Source: CAZBZG01 sp964496245 (GTDB lineage Bacteria > Planctomycetota > SZUA-567). From it: 21,845 nucleotides of DNA. Under the pieces are notes generated by a model. That model did not search any database, was not told the origin of the DNA, and saw only the letters and a list, made by a program, of their open reading frames with translations. Position numbers and translations under genes: made by a program. The stretch is from positions 1-21,845 of the forward strand of contig CAZBZG010000047.1 of assembly GCA_964496245.1 (NCBI GenBank), written 5' to 3'. Positions 6,755 through 16,400 of the stretch are shown in pieces (within the stretch, counting starts at the first letter, position 1; the number at the start of each line of letters is the position of its first letter).

Positions 6755-6809
6755 GCTGGGCTGCGCGCCGCGCCTGCTCGCGGACGCGGCGACAGGCCGG
6801 GCGCTCCGC

Positions 6810-8969
6810 TCACTTCCGGAATTCCCAGTCGTGGCGGTAGTACTCCTTGAGCGTGTCGTCGGTCTCGAGCACGGCCTTGAGCGGGGCCAGGATCTCGCGG
6901 ATCACGTTGGTCGTGACGCGCGAGGCGTAGGAGAGCGGACGCTCGGGCACGTAGACGATATCGCCGGACTTGAGTTCGACGTCCGGCTTCTTGCCCATCT
7001 GGATGGCCGCCCAGTCCACATAGAGCGGTTTGGGCGCGTCCTTGCGCACGATGTAGCACTTGCGCGCCCAGGCTGTGTCGCGGGTTCGGACGGTGTTCGA
7101 TGCGCCGGTGTCCGTGTCCGCGCCGCCGGCTTCGAGCAGGGCCTCCATGAGACCCAGCCGGCCCGTGTAGTAGTAGACCTGCGGGCTTCCGACGCGTCCC
7201 ACGATGTAGATCTTCTTCTCGCTGCCGAAGATCGACGGGACGAAGATGAAGTCGCGGGGCTTGAGCAGGATGTTCTGCGAGAGGTCCCGGTGGATCAGAA
7301 GCTTGCGGAAGTCCACGTCCAGGATCGTGTCCTTGCGGGCGACGTATGCGCTGTCCAGGTCGGCGATCCGGCGCAGGCGGTAGCGGTCGCGGCCCTCTTG
7401 GGTCTGCGTTGCCAGGGGGTGGAGGCTGAGCACGCCGGAGGTGGCCAGCACGTCCAGCAGACGGGTATCGTTCTGGACCTGGTGGGGGCCGGGGCGCTTG
7501 ACCGCGCCCATGACGAAGACCGAGTTGCCCGAGAAGTTGGTGCCGATCAGCGTGACCCGCGGGTTGATGTAGTACTGGTCGAGCATGACGTTGAGCACGC
7601 CGGCCAGCTGCCGGTGGGTGAGCCCGGCGGCCATGACTTCGATGTCGAAGAGATAGCGGATGCGGCCGTCGGGGCGCACCGGCACCGTGCGCTTGGTGTC
7701 CGGTTCGTTCACGATGGAGATGTGCAGCGTATCGCTGGTGTGGATGCGGTACTCGGGCGCATCCGGATCGTACTCGGGCGGCACGTCCTCGAGCACTTCG
7801 GCCGCGGACTCCTTCTCCTTCGGTGCCGGAGACGCGGGCGCTGCTGCGGCTTCGGGCTCTCCCGCTGCGTTTTCGTCGCCGAACGGGAAGGCCTCCACCC
7901 AGGGGGTCCTGAATTCGGTCCTGCTTGGCGCCTGTGCGGAAGGCTCGGCTTGGCCCGGGGGTGCGATCAGGATCTCGGGGGTCGACCGTTCCGCGCGCGG
8001 GGGCAGCTCGGGTTCCCGTTCGGGATCAATGGCTGGTGCGTCTGCGGTCGCTTCGGTGTCTGCCGAGGGTGCGTCCAGAGGCGGATCCGAAGAGGGCTGC
8101 TCCGCGGCCGAAGGTTCGAAGGCCCGCTCGCTGTCTCCGGTGTCCGCGTCTGGATCCGCTTCCGATGCGGCGTAGGTGCGCTGGTAGTGTACGACCCGGC
8201 TCCAGAAGCGCGTGACCGGGGATGGAGAGGTCTTGCCCGTTTTTGGATCGGAACGTTCAACCGGTTCCGCCGGCGAATCCCCCGGCGCCATGGCCGCGGC
8301 CTCGGTTGGCTCGCCGCGGCCGATCTCAGACGGCGCGGCTGCATCCGGCGTTTCGGGCGTCTCGGCAAGGGTCTTGGTGCGCGCGGCCTTGGAAGGGGCC
8401 GTGGCCTCGTGGACTTGCTGCACGCCCTTTTGCGTGTCGTCCGGTGCCGGCGCTGCGCAGGCTGCCACGCGTTTTGCAGGGGCGTTCGGCGGAGCGGAGG
8501 TGGGGGGCGCGGTCCTCTCGTCGGTCGGTCCCGCGGCGGAGCACTCCGGCGTCTCCGTCTGGCGGGGGAACGCGGGTGGGGCGGCCGGGGCTTCTGCGGC
8601 TTCGGCCTCCGCCGTGAACGCGGGCAACGGTGCGGGCGTGGCATCGGGCGGTGCTTCCTCGGCAGTGGCGGAGGAAGACGCCTCTGCCGTCATTGGCGAA
8701 GCGGTGGAGGGGGCGCGCCCGGACGCATCGGCCGGGGTCTCGTGTGCTGGGGGCGCCGGCCGGGTCTCGTCCGGCTCGGCGCGTTGCTCGGCAGATGGCT
8801 GCGGAGCTGAGGCCGGTTGCGTCCGTTGCCCCCGTGTGCCGGTCTCCTCGTAGGGGTCGGTGGTGAAGAGGAGGCGGCTGTCGTTCGGCATCTCCACAGG
8901 GCGTCCGCACCAACCCGGCGAGCCGGACAGGAGCAGTGCGGTCAGCGCTGTATGCAGAATCCGTTTCAT
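6810..8969 (-). CDS. Wza-type polysaccharide export protein with long disordered N-terminal region
   Basis: A 719-aa protein from the ATG at 8969, which begins a signal peptide (MKRILHTALTALLLSGSPG). A GTG at 9038 overlapping the upstream stop would add 23 non-hydrophobic residues and is less likely. No clean lipobox is seen. Residues about 25-405 are a low-complexity Pro/Ala/Glu/Ser/Thr region. From about 407 the Poly_export domain begins (YRIHTSDTLHISI), followed by SLBB-like segments (VFVMGAVKRPGPHQV, then IYIVGRVGSPQVYYYTG) and a final KSGDIVYVPERP motif with an amphipathic C-terminal helix. Wza homologues form the outer-membrane channel for capsule or exopolysaccharide. The gene follows the Wzc-like kinase on the same strand. 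The long linker is unusual and might span or bind peptidoglycan. Confidence 0.88.
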   Translation of the reverse strand: MKRILHTALTALLLSGSPGWCGRPVEMPNDSRLLFTTDPYEETGTRGQRTQPASAPQPSAEQRAEPDETRPAPPAHETPADASGRAPSTASPMTAEASSSATAEEAPPDATPAPLPAFTAEAEAAEAPAAPPAFPRQTETPECSAAGPTDERTAPPTSAPPNAPAKRVAACAAPAPDDTQKGVQQVHEATAPSKAARTKTLAETPETPDAAAPSEIGRGEPTEAAAMAPGDSPAEPVERSDPKTGKTSPSPVTRFWSRVVHYQRTYAASEADPDADTGDSERAFEPSAAEQPSSDPPLDAPSADTEATADAPAIDPEREPELPPRAERSTPEILIAPPGQAEPSAQAPSRTEFRTPWVEAFPFGDENAAGEPEAAAAPASPAPKEKESAAEVLEDVPPEYDPDAPEYRIHTSDTLHISIVNEPDTKRTVPVRPDGRIRYLFDIEVMAAGLTHRQLAGVLNVMLDQYYINPRVTLIGTNFSGNSVFVMGAVKRPGPHQVQNDTRLLDVLATSGVLSLHPLATQTQEGRDRYRLRRIADLDSAYVARKDTILDVDFRKLLIHRDLSQNILLKPRDFIFVPSIFGSEKKIYIVGRVGSPQVYYYTGRLGLMEALLEAGGADTDTGASNTVRTRDTAWARKCYIVRKDAPKPLYVDWAAIQMGKKPDVELKSGDIVYVPERPLSYASRVTTNVIREILAPLKAVLETDDTLKEYYRHDWEFRK

Positions 8970-9034
8970 CGACGTACGCTCTCTTCGTTTGCCGTGGCCA
9001 CGGCCGTTCGGAAGCCGGCCGGGCGCATCCGTCC

Positions 9035-11452
9035 TCACGTCGGAACCGCGGTATCGTCCTGGGGCCCTCCGTACAGGCCGTAATCGTTCTGGTCGTAGCC
9101 CCGGCTGTACCGGTAGCCGTAGTAGGCGTAGCTCGCCGCGCGTTCGCGGACCTTGCTCAGCACCGCTCCGATCACCGGCGCGCCCACGTGCTGCAGCCGG
9201 TAGAGCGCCATGCGGACCGAGCCCACCTCGACTTCGTCCGCGCCTACCACGAGCAGCACGCCGCGCATGTGCGGTGCGAGGATCGTGGCGTCCACCACGG
9301 GAAGAACGGCGGCCGAGTCGAGCAGGACCACGTCGAATTCCTTCTCGGCCCGCTCCAAGAGCGCAGCCAGCGCCGGCGCGCGCAGGAGCCGTGCCGGATT
9401 CTTGGGACGGTGGCCGGAGGAGAGGAACGAGAGGCCCGGAATGTTGGTGGACATGACCGCGTCCTCGTAGGTCAGGTCTCCTGCGAGGTATTCCGACAGC
9501 CCCTGGGCGATCTTGTCTTCGCCCGCGTAGGGTTCGATCAGCTTGCCGCCCCGGGGCCGGCGCATGTCGGTGTCGATCAGGAGGACCGAGTTCCCTTCGA
9601 GCGCGTAGCGGAGGGCGAGGTTGACGGAAATCGTGGTCTTGCCTTCGCCGGGCACCGTGCTCGCCACGAGCAGACGCCGTTCCGGCTCGCCCGCGCGGCC
9701 GAAACAGATGTTGTTGCAGAGGTGCGAATAGACTTCGCCGGCAGTGGAGGTGGGCCGGTCGGGATCGAGCATCCGCTCCTTGGGGTTGGACCAGAAGGGG
9801 ATCACGCCGAGATAGTTGAGGCGGAGGTGGTAGTAGACGTCCGAGGGCGTGTGGATCGTGTTGTCCATGCTCTCATGAAACAGGGCCAGCCCGCAGGCGA
9901 GGATGAAGCCGGCGATGACGGCCATGATGAGATCGATCCAGAGATTGGGGCTGATCTGGCGCGCGGCCGTGGGGAGCTTGATGGTCTCGAACTCCTGGCG
10001 CTTGGTGATGCGGTTCCGTTCGAGTTCGAGTTCGGCCTTGCGGTTGACCGCCTTGATGGCCTGGGCCTGCAGGTACTCGATCTCGGCCCGTGCCTTGTTC
10101 CGCGTTCGAAGGAGTTCCTGCATGCGCTCGGTGTCTCCGGCGTCCGATCGCTCCTGCTCGGCCGCCTGGAGTCTGCCGATCTGCCGCGTGAGCTCGGCCA
10201 GCTCCATCTCCTTGAGTTCGATCTCGTTCGTGAGCTCGGCTGTGGTTTGGAACTGGGTCAGCTCCTTCTGGGTCGGAATGGGCGGCACGCGGCCTGCCGA
10301 GGTGGTGCCGCCGGATGTGGCCAGCTGTTCCTGGATCACCTCGATCTTGCCTTCGAGCGCTTCCATGGTCGGATGCTTCGGGCGGTAGCGCGTGCGCAGG
10401 CGATCCAATTCGGTCTGGAGGGCGGCCCACTCCTCCCGCAGCGGATTGTCCTTGATCAGCACCTTGGCGATGTCCTTGGTGGTGCGCACGTGGAACCGTT
10501 CGGCCAGCTCGGCATAGTCGATGCGCTCCTGGAAATGCGAGAGCCGGATCTGCAGGCGTTGGGTTTCGAGCTTGCGCTCGTAGCGCTCCTTGCGCAGACG
10601 GTCGAGCTCAAAGCTTTCCTTGTCGGCGCCCGTATCGAGCCGGTCGATCTCCGCCCGCAGCCGGTCCAGCTCGCGCCACGACACGTTGAGTGCCTTCTCG
10701 TTCTCCGTGATCATGGATTCGGATTCGGCGATCGCATCGTCCACGCGTTTGAGGCGCATCTCCTTGACGTAGCGGTTCAAGGCAGGCACGGTCGAAGGCG
10801 CGAGCGCGGCGAGCAGTTTCGGATGGCTCCCCTTGAGATGGAAGACGCCGACGTTCTGGGACGGCAGGCTGATCGAGAGGGATGCAAGGCCGTGGCCCCC
10901 GGGTTCGAGATACGCTGCCACCGCATCGGCCGCCTCCCGGTCCTGAGAAGCGGAGCGCTCCAGCGCGTCGCCGAAAACCTCGCGGAAGGCCTCCCGCTGC
11001 GGCACGCGCGTGACGGCCTGCATGTCCAGCTCGAGCGTCGGCAGGGACCTCCGCCCGTATGTCGCGGCCGAGGGGACGTGCTCGAACGTGACGTCGAGCG
11101 CGAAGTTCTGACGCGCACCGAGGTGCGGCACCCAGGGGGGCAGTCCGGGACGGCTGAGCAGGTCGTAGAGCTTGGTGTCGTAGGCGTACATGAGCGTGGC
11201 GAACAAGACGGTGACCAGGGAAATCAGGAGCCAGTGCTTGCGTAGGACCCGCAGCATGCGCTTGAGCTGCAGGGATTCGGCGTCGAAATCCCCGCGTCGG
11301 CTGAAGAACTCCTGGGGCGCTGTGTCGACAGTGGGCACGATCCGCCCGCTGGGGGCGGTGGACGCATCGGCTGTCGCCGCTCCGTGTCGGGCGCGGCGGC
11401 GCTTGGCCTCTTCCATCTCATGGATGCTGAGTTCGTCTTCGTTTGCTGGCAC
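9035..11452 (-). CDS. Wzc-type polysaccharide co-polymerase and tyrosine autokinase
   Basis: An 805-aa Wzz/Wzc-like protein. A cytoplasmic N-terminus leads to TM1 at about 74-91, a long periplasmic region with extensive coiled coil (about 240-490), TM2 at about 504-524, then the BY-kinase domain. The domain has Walker A STVPGEGKTT (598-607), Walker A' LLIDTDMRRP near 624-633, Walker B VVLLDSA near 708-714, and a tyrosine cluster (about 775-794, eight Tyr) that is the usual autophosphorylation tail. It is therefore a fused sensor-kinase of the proteobacterial kind. In the family, phosphorylation cycles control polymer length and export. Start is GTG 11452 with a GAGAGG-type RBS; it begins 6 bp after the upstream regulator's stop, and its stop lies 65 bp before the export-protein ATG. 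Confidence 0.92.
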   Translation of the reverse strand: MPANEDELSIHEMEEAKRRRARHGAATADASTAPSGRIVPTVDTAPQEFFSRRGDFDAESLQLKRMLRVLRKHWLLISLVTVLFATLMYAYDTKLYDLLSRPGLPPWVPHLGARQNFALDVTFEHVPSAATYGRRSLPTLELDMQAVTRVPQREAFREVFGDALERSASQDREAADAVAAYLEPGGHGLASLSISLPSQNVGVFHLKGSHPKLLAALAPSTVPALNRYVKEMRLKRVDDAIAESESMITENEKALNVSWRELDRLRAEIDRLDTGADKESFELDRLRKERYERKLETQRLQIRLSHFQERIDYAELAERFHVRTTKDIAKVLIKDNPLREEWAALQTELDRLRTRYRPKHPTMEALEGKIEVIQEQLATSGGTTSAGRVPPIPTQKELTQFQTTAELTNEIELKEMELAELTRQIGRLQAAEQERSDAGDTERMQELLRTRNKARAEIEYLQAQAIKAVNRKAELELERNRITKRQEFETIKLPTAARQISPNLWIDLIMAVIAGFILACGLALFHESMDNTIHTPSDVYYHLRLNYLGVIPFWSNPKERMLDPDRPTSTAGEVYSHLCNNICFGRAGEPERRLLVASTVPGEGKTTISVNLALRYALEGNSVLLIDTDMRRPRGGKLIEPYAGEDKIAQGLSEYLAGDLTYEDAVMSTNIPGLSFLSSGHRPKNPARLLRAPALAALLERAEKEFDVVLLDSAAVLPVVDATILAPHMRGVLLVVGADEVEVGSVRMALYRLQHVGAPVIGAVLSKVRERAASYAYYGYRYSRGYDQNDYGLYGGPQDDTAVPT

Positions 11453-11458
11453 CGGTTG

Positions 11459-12124
11459 CTACCTCTCGTCCTTTCTCAGCACCGCGTCCGGCGAATCGGT
11501 CCGCCCGGTTCGCCGCGTTGGATCCAATGGCTTGGTGTCGCGTGTGTCGCTGGTTTCTTTCGAATCGGCTCCGGTCCTTGCTTGCCCATTCAGGAGTTCC
11601 GCCAGCAGAGGCGCGGCCCAGCCCGCCCCCTCTGCCTCGTGCACGTGCGCGGTCAGGTCCGCTTGCGCGTCCGGGTCCGCGGGCCGGCCGTTCACCAGCA
11701 TGGCGATGCGTGCGATGTCGGACGCCCGCCGGATCTGCGCACACCGCGCTCCGTCGCGGCCGTCGGCCTCGAAGACCACATAAGCGGGGTCTGCGTGTTC
11801 CAGGGCCCAGGCCAGGGACGCGTGGTCGCTGACCGCGAGCAGGTGGATCCGGTCCTTCCACTCGCCGGCCGCGTCGAGCAGGGCGCGCCGGATGGCCGGC
11901 GTTTCGACCCAGACCACCAGCGTCTCGGGCTGGGGCGCGTCCGCGATCTGCACGGGCATGTCGCATTCGCGCAGGAAGTCGAGCAGGTGTTCGAGCAGGA
12001 TGCGGATGTTGCCGCCGGGCGTGCGGTGGGCCTTGAGCGCGCCGCGGCTGACCCACCGTCGGAGGGTCGAAGGGGTGAGCCCGCAGAGACGGGCAGCTTC
12101 GCCTGTGCTGAACGAACGCTTCAT
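11459..12124 (-). CDS. Excisionase-type HTH regulator with degenerate receiver-like domain
   Basis: A 221-aa protein. Residues 1-55 are a MerR/excisionase-type helix-turn-helix (STGEAARLCGLTPSTLRRWVSRGALKAHRTPGG). Residues about 67-178 have the alternating beta/alpha pattern of a response-regulator receiver: ETLVVWVETP, IHLLAVSD, AYVVFEADGRDG, IARIAMLVNG. It lacks the paired N-terminal acidic residues, and Glu119 sits where the phosphoacceptor Asp would be expected. The final 40 residues are polar and disordered. ATG 12124 was chosen because it begins the HTH and has AGGA six bases upstream; upstream in-frame sequence includes tandem repeats and is not protein-like. First gene of the export operon, 6 bp before the kinase, so it probably regulates that operon. 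The receiver assignment is tentative. Confidence 0.75.
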   Translation of the reverse strand: MKRSFSTGEAARLCGLTPSTLRRWVSRGALKAHRTPGGNIRILLEHLLDFLRECDMPVQIADAPQPETLVVWVETPAIRRALLDAAGEWKDRIHLLAVSDHASLAWALEHADPAYVVFEADGRDGARCAQIRRASDIARIAMLVNGRPADPDAQADLTAHVHEAEGAGWAAPLLAELLNGQARTGADSKETSDTRDTKPLDPTRRTGRTDSPDAVLRKDER

Positions 12125-12472
12125 GGCGGTCCTGAACGGCGGGCAGCACATCGCCGACTTGCCCGCATGTCCGTTGCAAACTCCAGGAGATGAACGCCTG
12201 GAGCCAGGAGACCTTGGCACGGAAGACGCCCCTGCGCTGCCGACCGGCAGCATGGCCTCCACAGGGCCTATCGGCCAGAATGGCTCCCCGTCTAGAGGCA
12301 ATTGCACGCAAATGCGGATTCGGCTGCTCCGAAGCCAAAGGACGGCATGAGCCCCCCGGCTTCTGTGCCGCGCCTGCATCAGATAGCGCGTCTGCCTCAA
12401 ATGGCGCGCCTGCATCAGATGGTGGATATGGACGGTATTGGGCTGGATGTAGCAGAAACCCGCGAAATCCGC
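12125..12472. other. Divergent regulatory region between the export operon and the HTH-receiver gene
   Basis: About 350 bp with no convincing gene. It must hold the promoter of the minus-strand export operon, but no good -35/-10 pair was recognised there. It contains three 18-bp tandem repeats (12369-12422), which may be regulator binding sites. Short open frames here are explained by the repeats. Confidence 0.6.
12369..12422. repeat. Three tandem 18-bp repeats
   Basis: Units are 12369-12386 (CGCGCCTGCATCAGATAG), 12387-12404 (CGCGTCTGCCTCAAATGG) and 12405-12422 (CGCGCCTGCATCAGATGG). Units 1 and 3 differ at one base. The array ends about 50 bp upstream of the -35 of the plus-strand promoter, in the divergent regulatory region. 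Confidence 0.85.
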
Positions 12473-12500
12473 TTGACATGTGGATTATGGAATGTATAGT
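12473..12500 (+). promoter_or_regulatory. Sigma70-like promoter for the HTH-receiver gene
   Basis: A perfect TTGACA (12473-12478), 16-bp spacer and TATAGT (12495-12500) make the strongest promoter match in the window. It sits in a locally AT-rich stretch. The start site would fall near 12507, leaving a leader of about 45 nt before the GTG start. Confidence 0.75.
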
Positions 12501-12553
12501 ATGGGGAGTTTAGGTGGTTTGAGTGCGCAGGTATTTTTGAGTTAAGGGGTTGC

Positions 12554-13237
12554 GTGGTGTCAACATCCGATATGCACGCGCGCTCCTGGGTCACGACCAC
12601 GGAAGCGGCGCGGCTGCTGGGGCTGAGCCCCATGACCGTGATTCGCCGGTTCGACGAAGGCGACCTCGTGGGCTTCCGCGTGCCTGGGTCGCGATTCCGG
12701 CGCATCCCCAAGGAGAATCTAAAGGCCTACGCCCAACAGCACGGCATTCCAATAAGGGCGCCAGACATGGTGGACGAGTCGGCAGGCAGCATCCCTGATG
12801 GTGCAGAGGAGGGCACTGCCGAACCTGATGCCCGAACCACTGGCAGACGGGCCCTGGCTGTTGAGGACGAGCCTGAATTGCTCAAGTTCTTTGCGCGATA
12901 TCTCCGGGCCGAGGGGTGGGACGTGCGCACAGCGGACAACGGGTTTGACGCTGGTTTTCAGGCGGCTCGCTTCCAACCGCACCTGGTGATTCTGGACATC
13001 ATGCTGCCCGGCCTGGACGGTCGCGAGGTCTGCCGACGTATGCGTCGGGAGCCCAGCCTGGCTGATACCAAGATCCTGGCGGTGACCGCCTTGCGCGACA
13101 ACAAGAGCAAGGCGGAAATCTTTGCGGCCGGCGCGGACGCGTATCTCCAGAAGCCATTTACAGTAAAAGGGTTGCAGGAGCATATTTGTTCCTTGATCAC
13201 CACGCATGCGGCCGTGGGTTGCAAGGGACCTGCCTGA
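12554..13237 (+). CDS. HTH-receiver response regulator (inverted domain order)
   Basis: 227 aa. Residues about 10-60 are an excisionase-type HTH (VTTTEAARLLGLSPMTVIRRFDEGDLVGFRVPGSRFRRIP cut into its helix and wing). A polar linker (62-97) leads to a complete receiver domain: acidic pair E104-D105, phosphoacceptor D148 in VILDIMLPG, T178 and K200 in LQKPF. Classical response regulators have receiver then DNA-binding domain, so the order is reversed. No kinase gene is adjacent. AAGGGG (12544-12549) precedes tandem GTG codons at 12554 and 12557; spacing slightly favours the second. It diverges from the export operon, whose first gene has the same HTH type, and so probably controls exopolysaccharide or the secreted peptidase downstream. 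Confidence 0.85.
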   Translation: MVSTSDMHARSWVTTTEAARLLGLSPMTVIRRFDEGDLVGFRVPGSRFRRIPKENLKAYAQQHGIPIRAPDMVDESAGSIPDGAEEGTAEPDARTTGRRALAVEDEPELLKFFARYLRAEGWDVRTADNGFDAGFQAARFQPHLVILDIMLPGLDGREVCRRMRREPSLADTKILAVTALRDNKSKAEIFAAGADAYLQKPFTVKGLQEHICSLITTHAAVGCKGPA

Positions 13238-13303
13238 TCTAATGAGAGCGGGTTTTCTGACAAAGAGTGATAGCGGATGTGCCGAATATAGGGTAGACTG
13301 AAT

Positions 13304-13329
13304 GCAGCAGGCTGCTTCAATCGATTGAA
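13304..13329. promoter_or_regulatory. Palindromes upstream of the giant peptidase gene
   Basis: A GCAGC-AG-GCTGC hairpin (13304-13315) is directly followed by a perfect 14-bp palindrome TTCAATCGATTGAA (13316-13329). They lie between the HTH-receiver gene and the giant gene and could be an operator or a weak terminator. There is no following T run. Confidence 0.35.
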
Positions 13330-13460
13330 CCGGCAAAAAGGTGCCTCCTGCCACCCACATGAACATGGCCCCAAGGTTGACAAGCACTCGCAACAGGGGC
13401 CTGAGGCGCTGGATGCCCGATTGTGTTCGGTGCGAGAGCCTTCCGGGGATTGGAGGCGAC

Positions 13461-16400
13461 ATGCGCTGCAGATGCATCATGCTCGTTGTCGCGCTGCTCG
13501 TCTTGACTGCACATGCAGCTCAGGCGGCCACATCCCGGTATTGGGTTGGTGGTACGGGCAACTGGAACGACACGAGCCATTGGTCGGATGCGTCAGGTGG
13601 AAGTTCCGGGTCCAGCGTTCCTGACAGCAGCGCCGACGCAATCTTTGACGGCAATTCTGGCGGCGGCACCTGCACCGTCAATGCAGCGGTAGCCGTCCTG
13701 AGTCTCCAGCTGCAGTCCGGGAACACCACGACAATCAGCCAGGGCAGCTACACGGTCGACGTGGGGTCGGGCGGCCTGCAGCATGCGGCCGGCGCCTTCA
13801 CGGGCGGCACGGGAGGCATGACGGTTGCCGGCAGCCTTGCGCTTTCGGGCGGCACGTTCACGGCGCCCTCCGGTACGCTGACGGTTTCATCCGATTTCAA
13901 CCACACGGGGGGCACGTTTGCCCACAACTCCGGCACGGTCACGTTCGACGGGGCCGGTGCCCAGACCGTCACCACGGGCGGCACCGGGGCGGGCAATGCT
14001 TTCCATGACGTGATCGTTGCCAATACCCACGCCACCCCCGACGACGCGAACGATGTGGACACGAGCGGGGCCATCAAGGTGGAGGGGACCCTGACCGTGA
14101 ACGACGGGCAGTTTCAGCCGGAAACTTCGTCCGACTTGGACATCGTGACGATCGGGGGAAACGGCATCTTCAAGCCCGACGCCAGCGCCACGATTTACGT
14201 GGCCGGCGATTGGACCAACAACGGGGTGTTCACGCACGGCGATGGCGCGGTGGTACTGGACGGTACCACATCGATCGCCGGTACGAGCAACACGGTATTC
14301 TATGACCTGACCATCGACGGGACGGCTTCGGTGTCCCTCAGCGATCTTGTCGTCAAGCGCGATTTCACCCTGACGAGCGGCAGTTTCACCGCGCCCTCGG
14401 GCACGCTGACCGTATCAGGAGACTTCACCCAGAACGGCGGCACCTACACGCACAACAGTGGCGTACTGAAGATGGACGCGGGCGTGGCGCAGACGTTGAA
14501 CGTTACGAGTGCCGTCAACGATCTCATGATCGGCGACGTTCCGCAGACCGATCTCCTGGCGCATTGGGCATTCGATGAGGGCAGCGGCACCACGGCCCTG
14601 GATTCGTCGGGCAACGGGTATGACGGAACGTTGCAGGGCGACACGACGTATGTTGCCGGCAAGATCGGGTCCCACGCCCTGTCGTTTGACGGTACGGACG
14701 ACTACGTTTTGGACGACGACGGCGAGACCTACATCAACGGCATCAGCGCGGTTACTGTCTCGTTGTGGGTGAAATCCGATCTCACGGGCACGGACCGCGG
14801 ATTCATGATTGCCCAGGACCCCGATGATACGGATACGGTCTTCGGCATTCGTTATGATGCGGCTGGTTGGGCATACGGCGGGACCGATCTGATCAAGGCC
14901 GGCATCACCACGACCGGCGGCGATCAGCAGATCGAGGGCGAGTCGGGCATGCAGACCACGAGTTGGCAGCATGTCGCCATGACGTGGAGCAGCGGCAATG
15001 AGATCGAGATCTTTGTGGATGGTGTCCGCAATGTCCCAAATGGCGCTGATGCGGGGCAAAGCGGAACGGTGACGGGCGCGACGAAAGTCATCATCGGCAA
15101 GGGAGCCAAGGATTCCGGTACGAACAGCTGGGATGGTCTGATCGATGACGTGCGCTTCTACAGCCGCGTGCTCTCCGACACGGAGATCGCCGCCCTGGCT
15201 GCTGGAGGCGGTAGCGGCGGCGGCGGTAGCGCCACCGTGACCCTTGGCGCAGCCTTGGACGTGAACGGCGACCTGACCATCAACCAGGCAACGCTGGACA
15301 CCAGCGCGACGGCCTATGCGATCAACGTGGCGGGGGACTGGAACAACGGCGGCAGCTTCACGCACAACAGTGGCACCGTCACGTTCGACGGCACCTCGTC
15401 CGTCAAGGGCGAGAACTCCACGACCTTTGGCGACGTCACGGTGAGCGGCTCCGCGACGATCGATACGGATACCACTGCCGACGGTACGCTGGCCGTCAGC
15501 GGAACGGCCACGGTCAGCGCGGGCTGCGATCTCGGCATCGGCACGGCGATTAGCGCTGAGGCGGCCAGCAGCTTTGCGGCCGAAGCCGGCGCGAGCATCT
15601 CCAACAACGGCTCCGGCGAGTACACGATCACGTTGTCGGGCGATGTCAACATGCCGGGGACGAGTGGCTCGCCCGTGACCATTTCGAATGGCAGCCTCAC
15701 CCTCGCGGGCGCCTCCGGCAAGACCGCGGTCGCCTCGTACGTGCGCATGTCGGGCGGGTATCCGGCCAGCGCTGATTCGTACCTCGCAATCACCGGCGCG
15801 GCATGGAACGGGTATCGCTTCCTGGGATGGGGCTTCGGAGGCGACCAGGCACCGACATCGAATCTCCTTGCGCACTGGCGCTTTGAGGAGACGAGTGGCA
15901 CTACGGCCGCGGACAGTTCGGGGAACGGATACGATGGATCCTTGTCCGGAGGTGCCAGCTGGTCCAGTGCGGCAAAGATCGGCGAGGGAGCCGTTCAGCT
16001 GGACGGCACAGATGGCGTGGTGGATCTGGGTACGCGTGCGGCCTTTGACCTGACCGAGTTCACGATTGCCGGCTGGTTCCGGACCAGTGACATGAGCGAC
16101 TACCACTGCCTGACGTCCAAGAATGTCACCAGCTGGACCAACCGGAACTGGTGGGTGGCGGTCTGGGAGCAGGGCGCTTCCGGGCACGGGGACGGTTGGC
16201 TCGTATTTCGCACAAGCTCGGGCGGTGCCATGGATGTGGATATCGGTTCCGGTGTCGACGTGACGGACAACGCCTGGCACCACTTTGCCGTGGTTTTGAA
16301 GCCGGGTGCGGGAAACAAGGCCTATCTGTACTTGGACGGCACTGAACGCAGTACCCAGGACAGCCCGGGCACGCCCGATCTTCCCTCGACAGCTGCCTAT

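Noticed and set aside
11459..12415. Upstream extension of the minus-strand HTH gene to 12415
   Set aside because: The extension translates the 18-bp repeats and has no RBS; ATG 12124 begins the HTH.
13377..13405. TTGACA at 13377 as promoter of the giant gene
   Set aside because: No -10-like hexamer at suitable spacing; 17 bp downstream reads CCTGAG.
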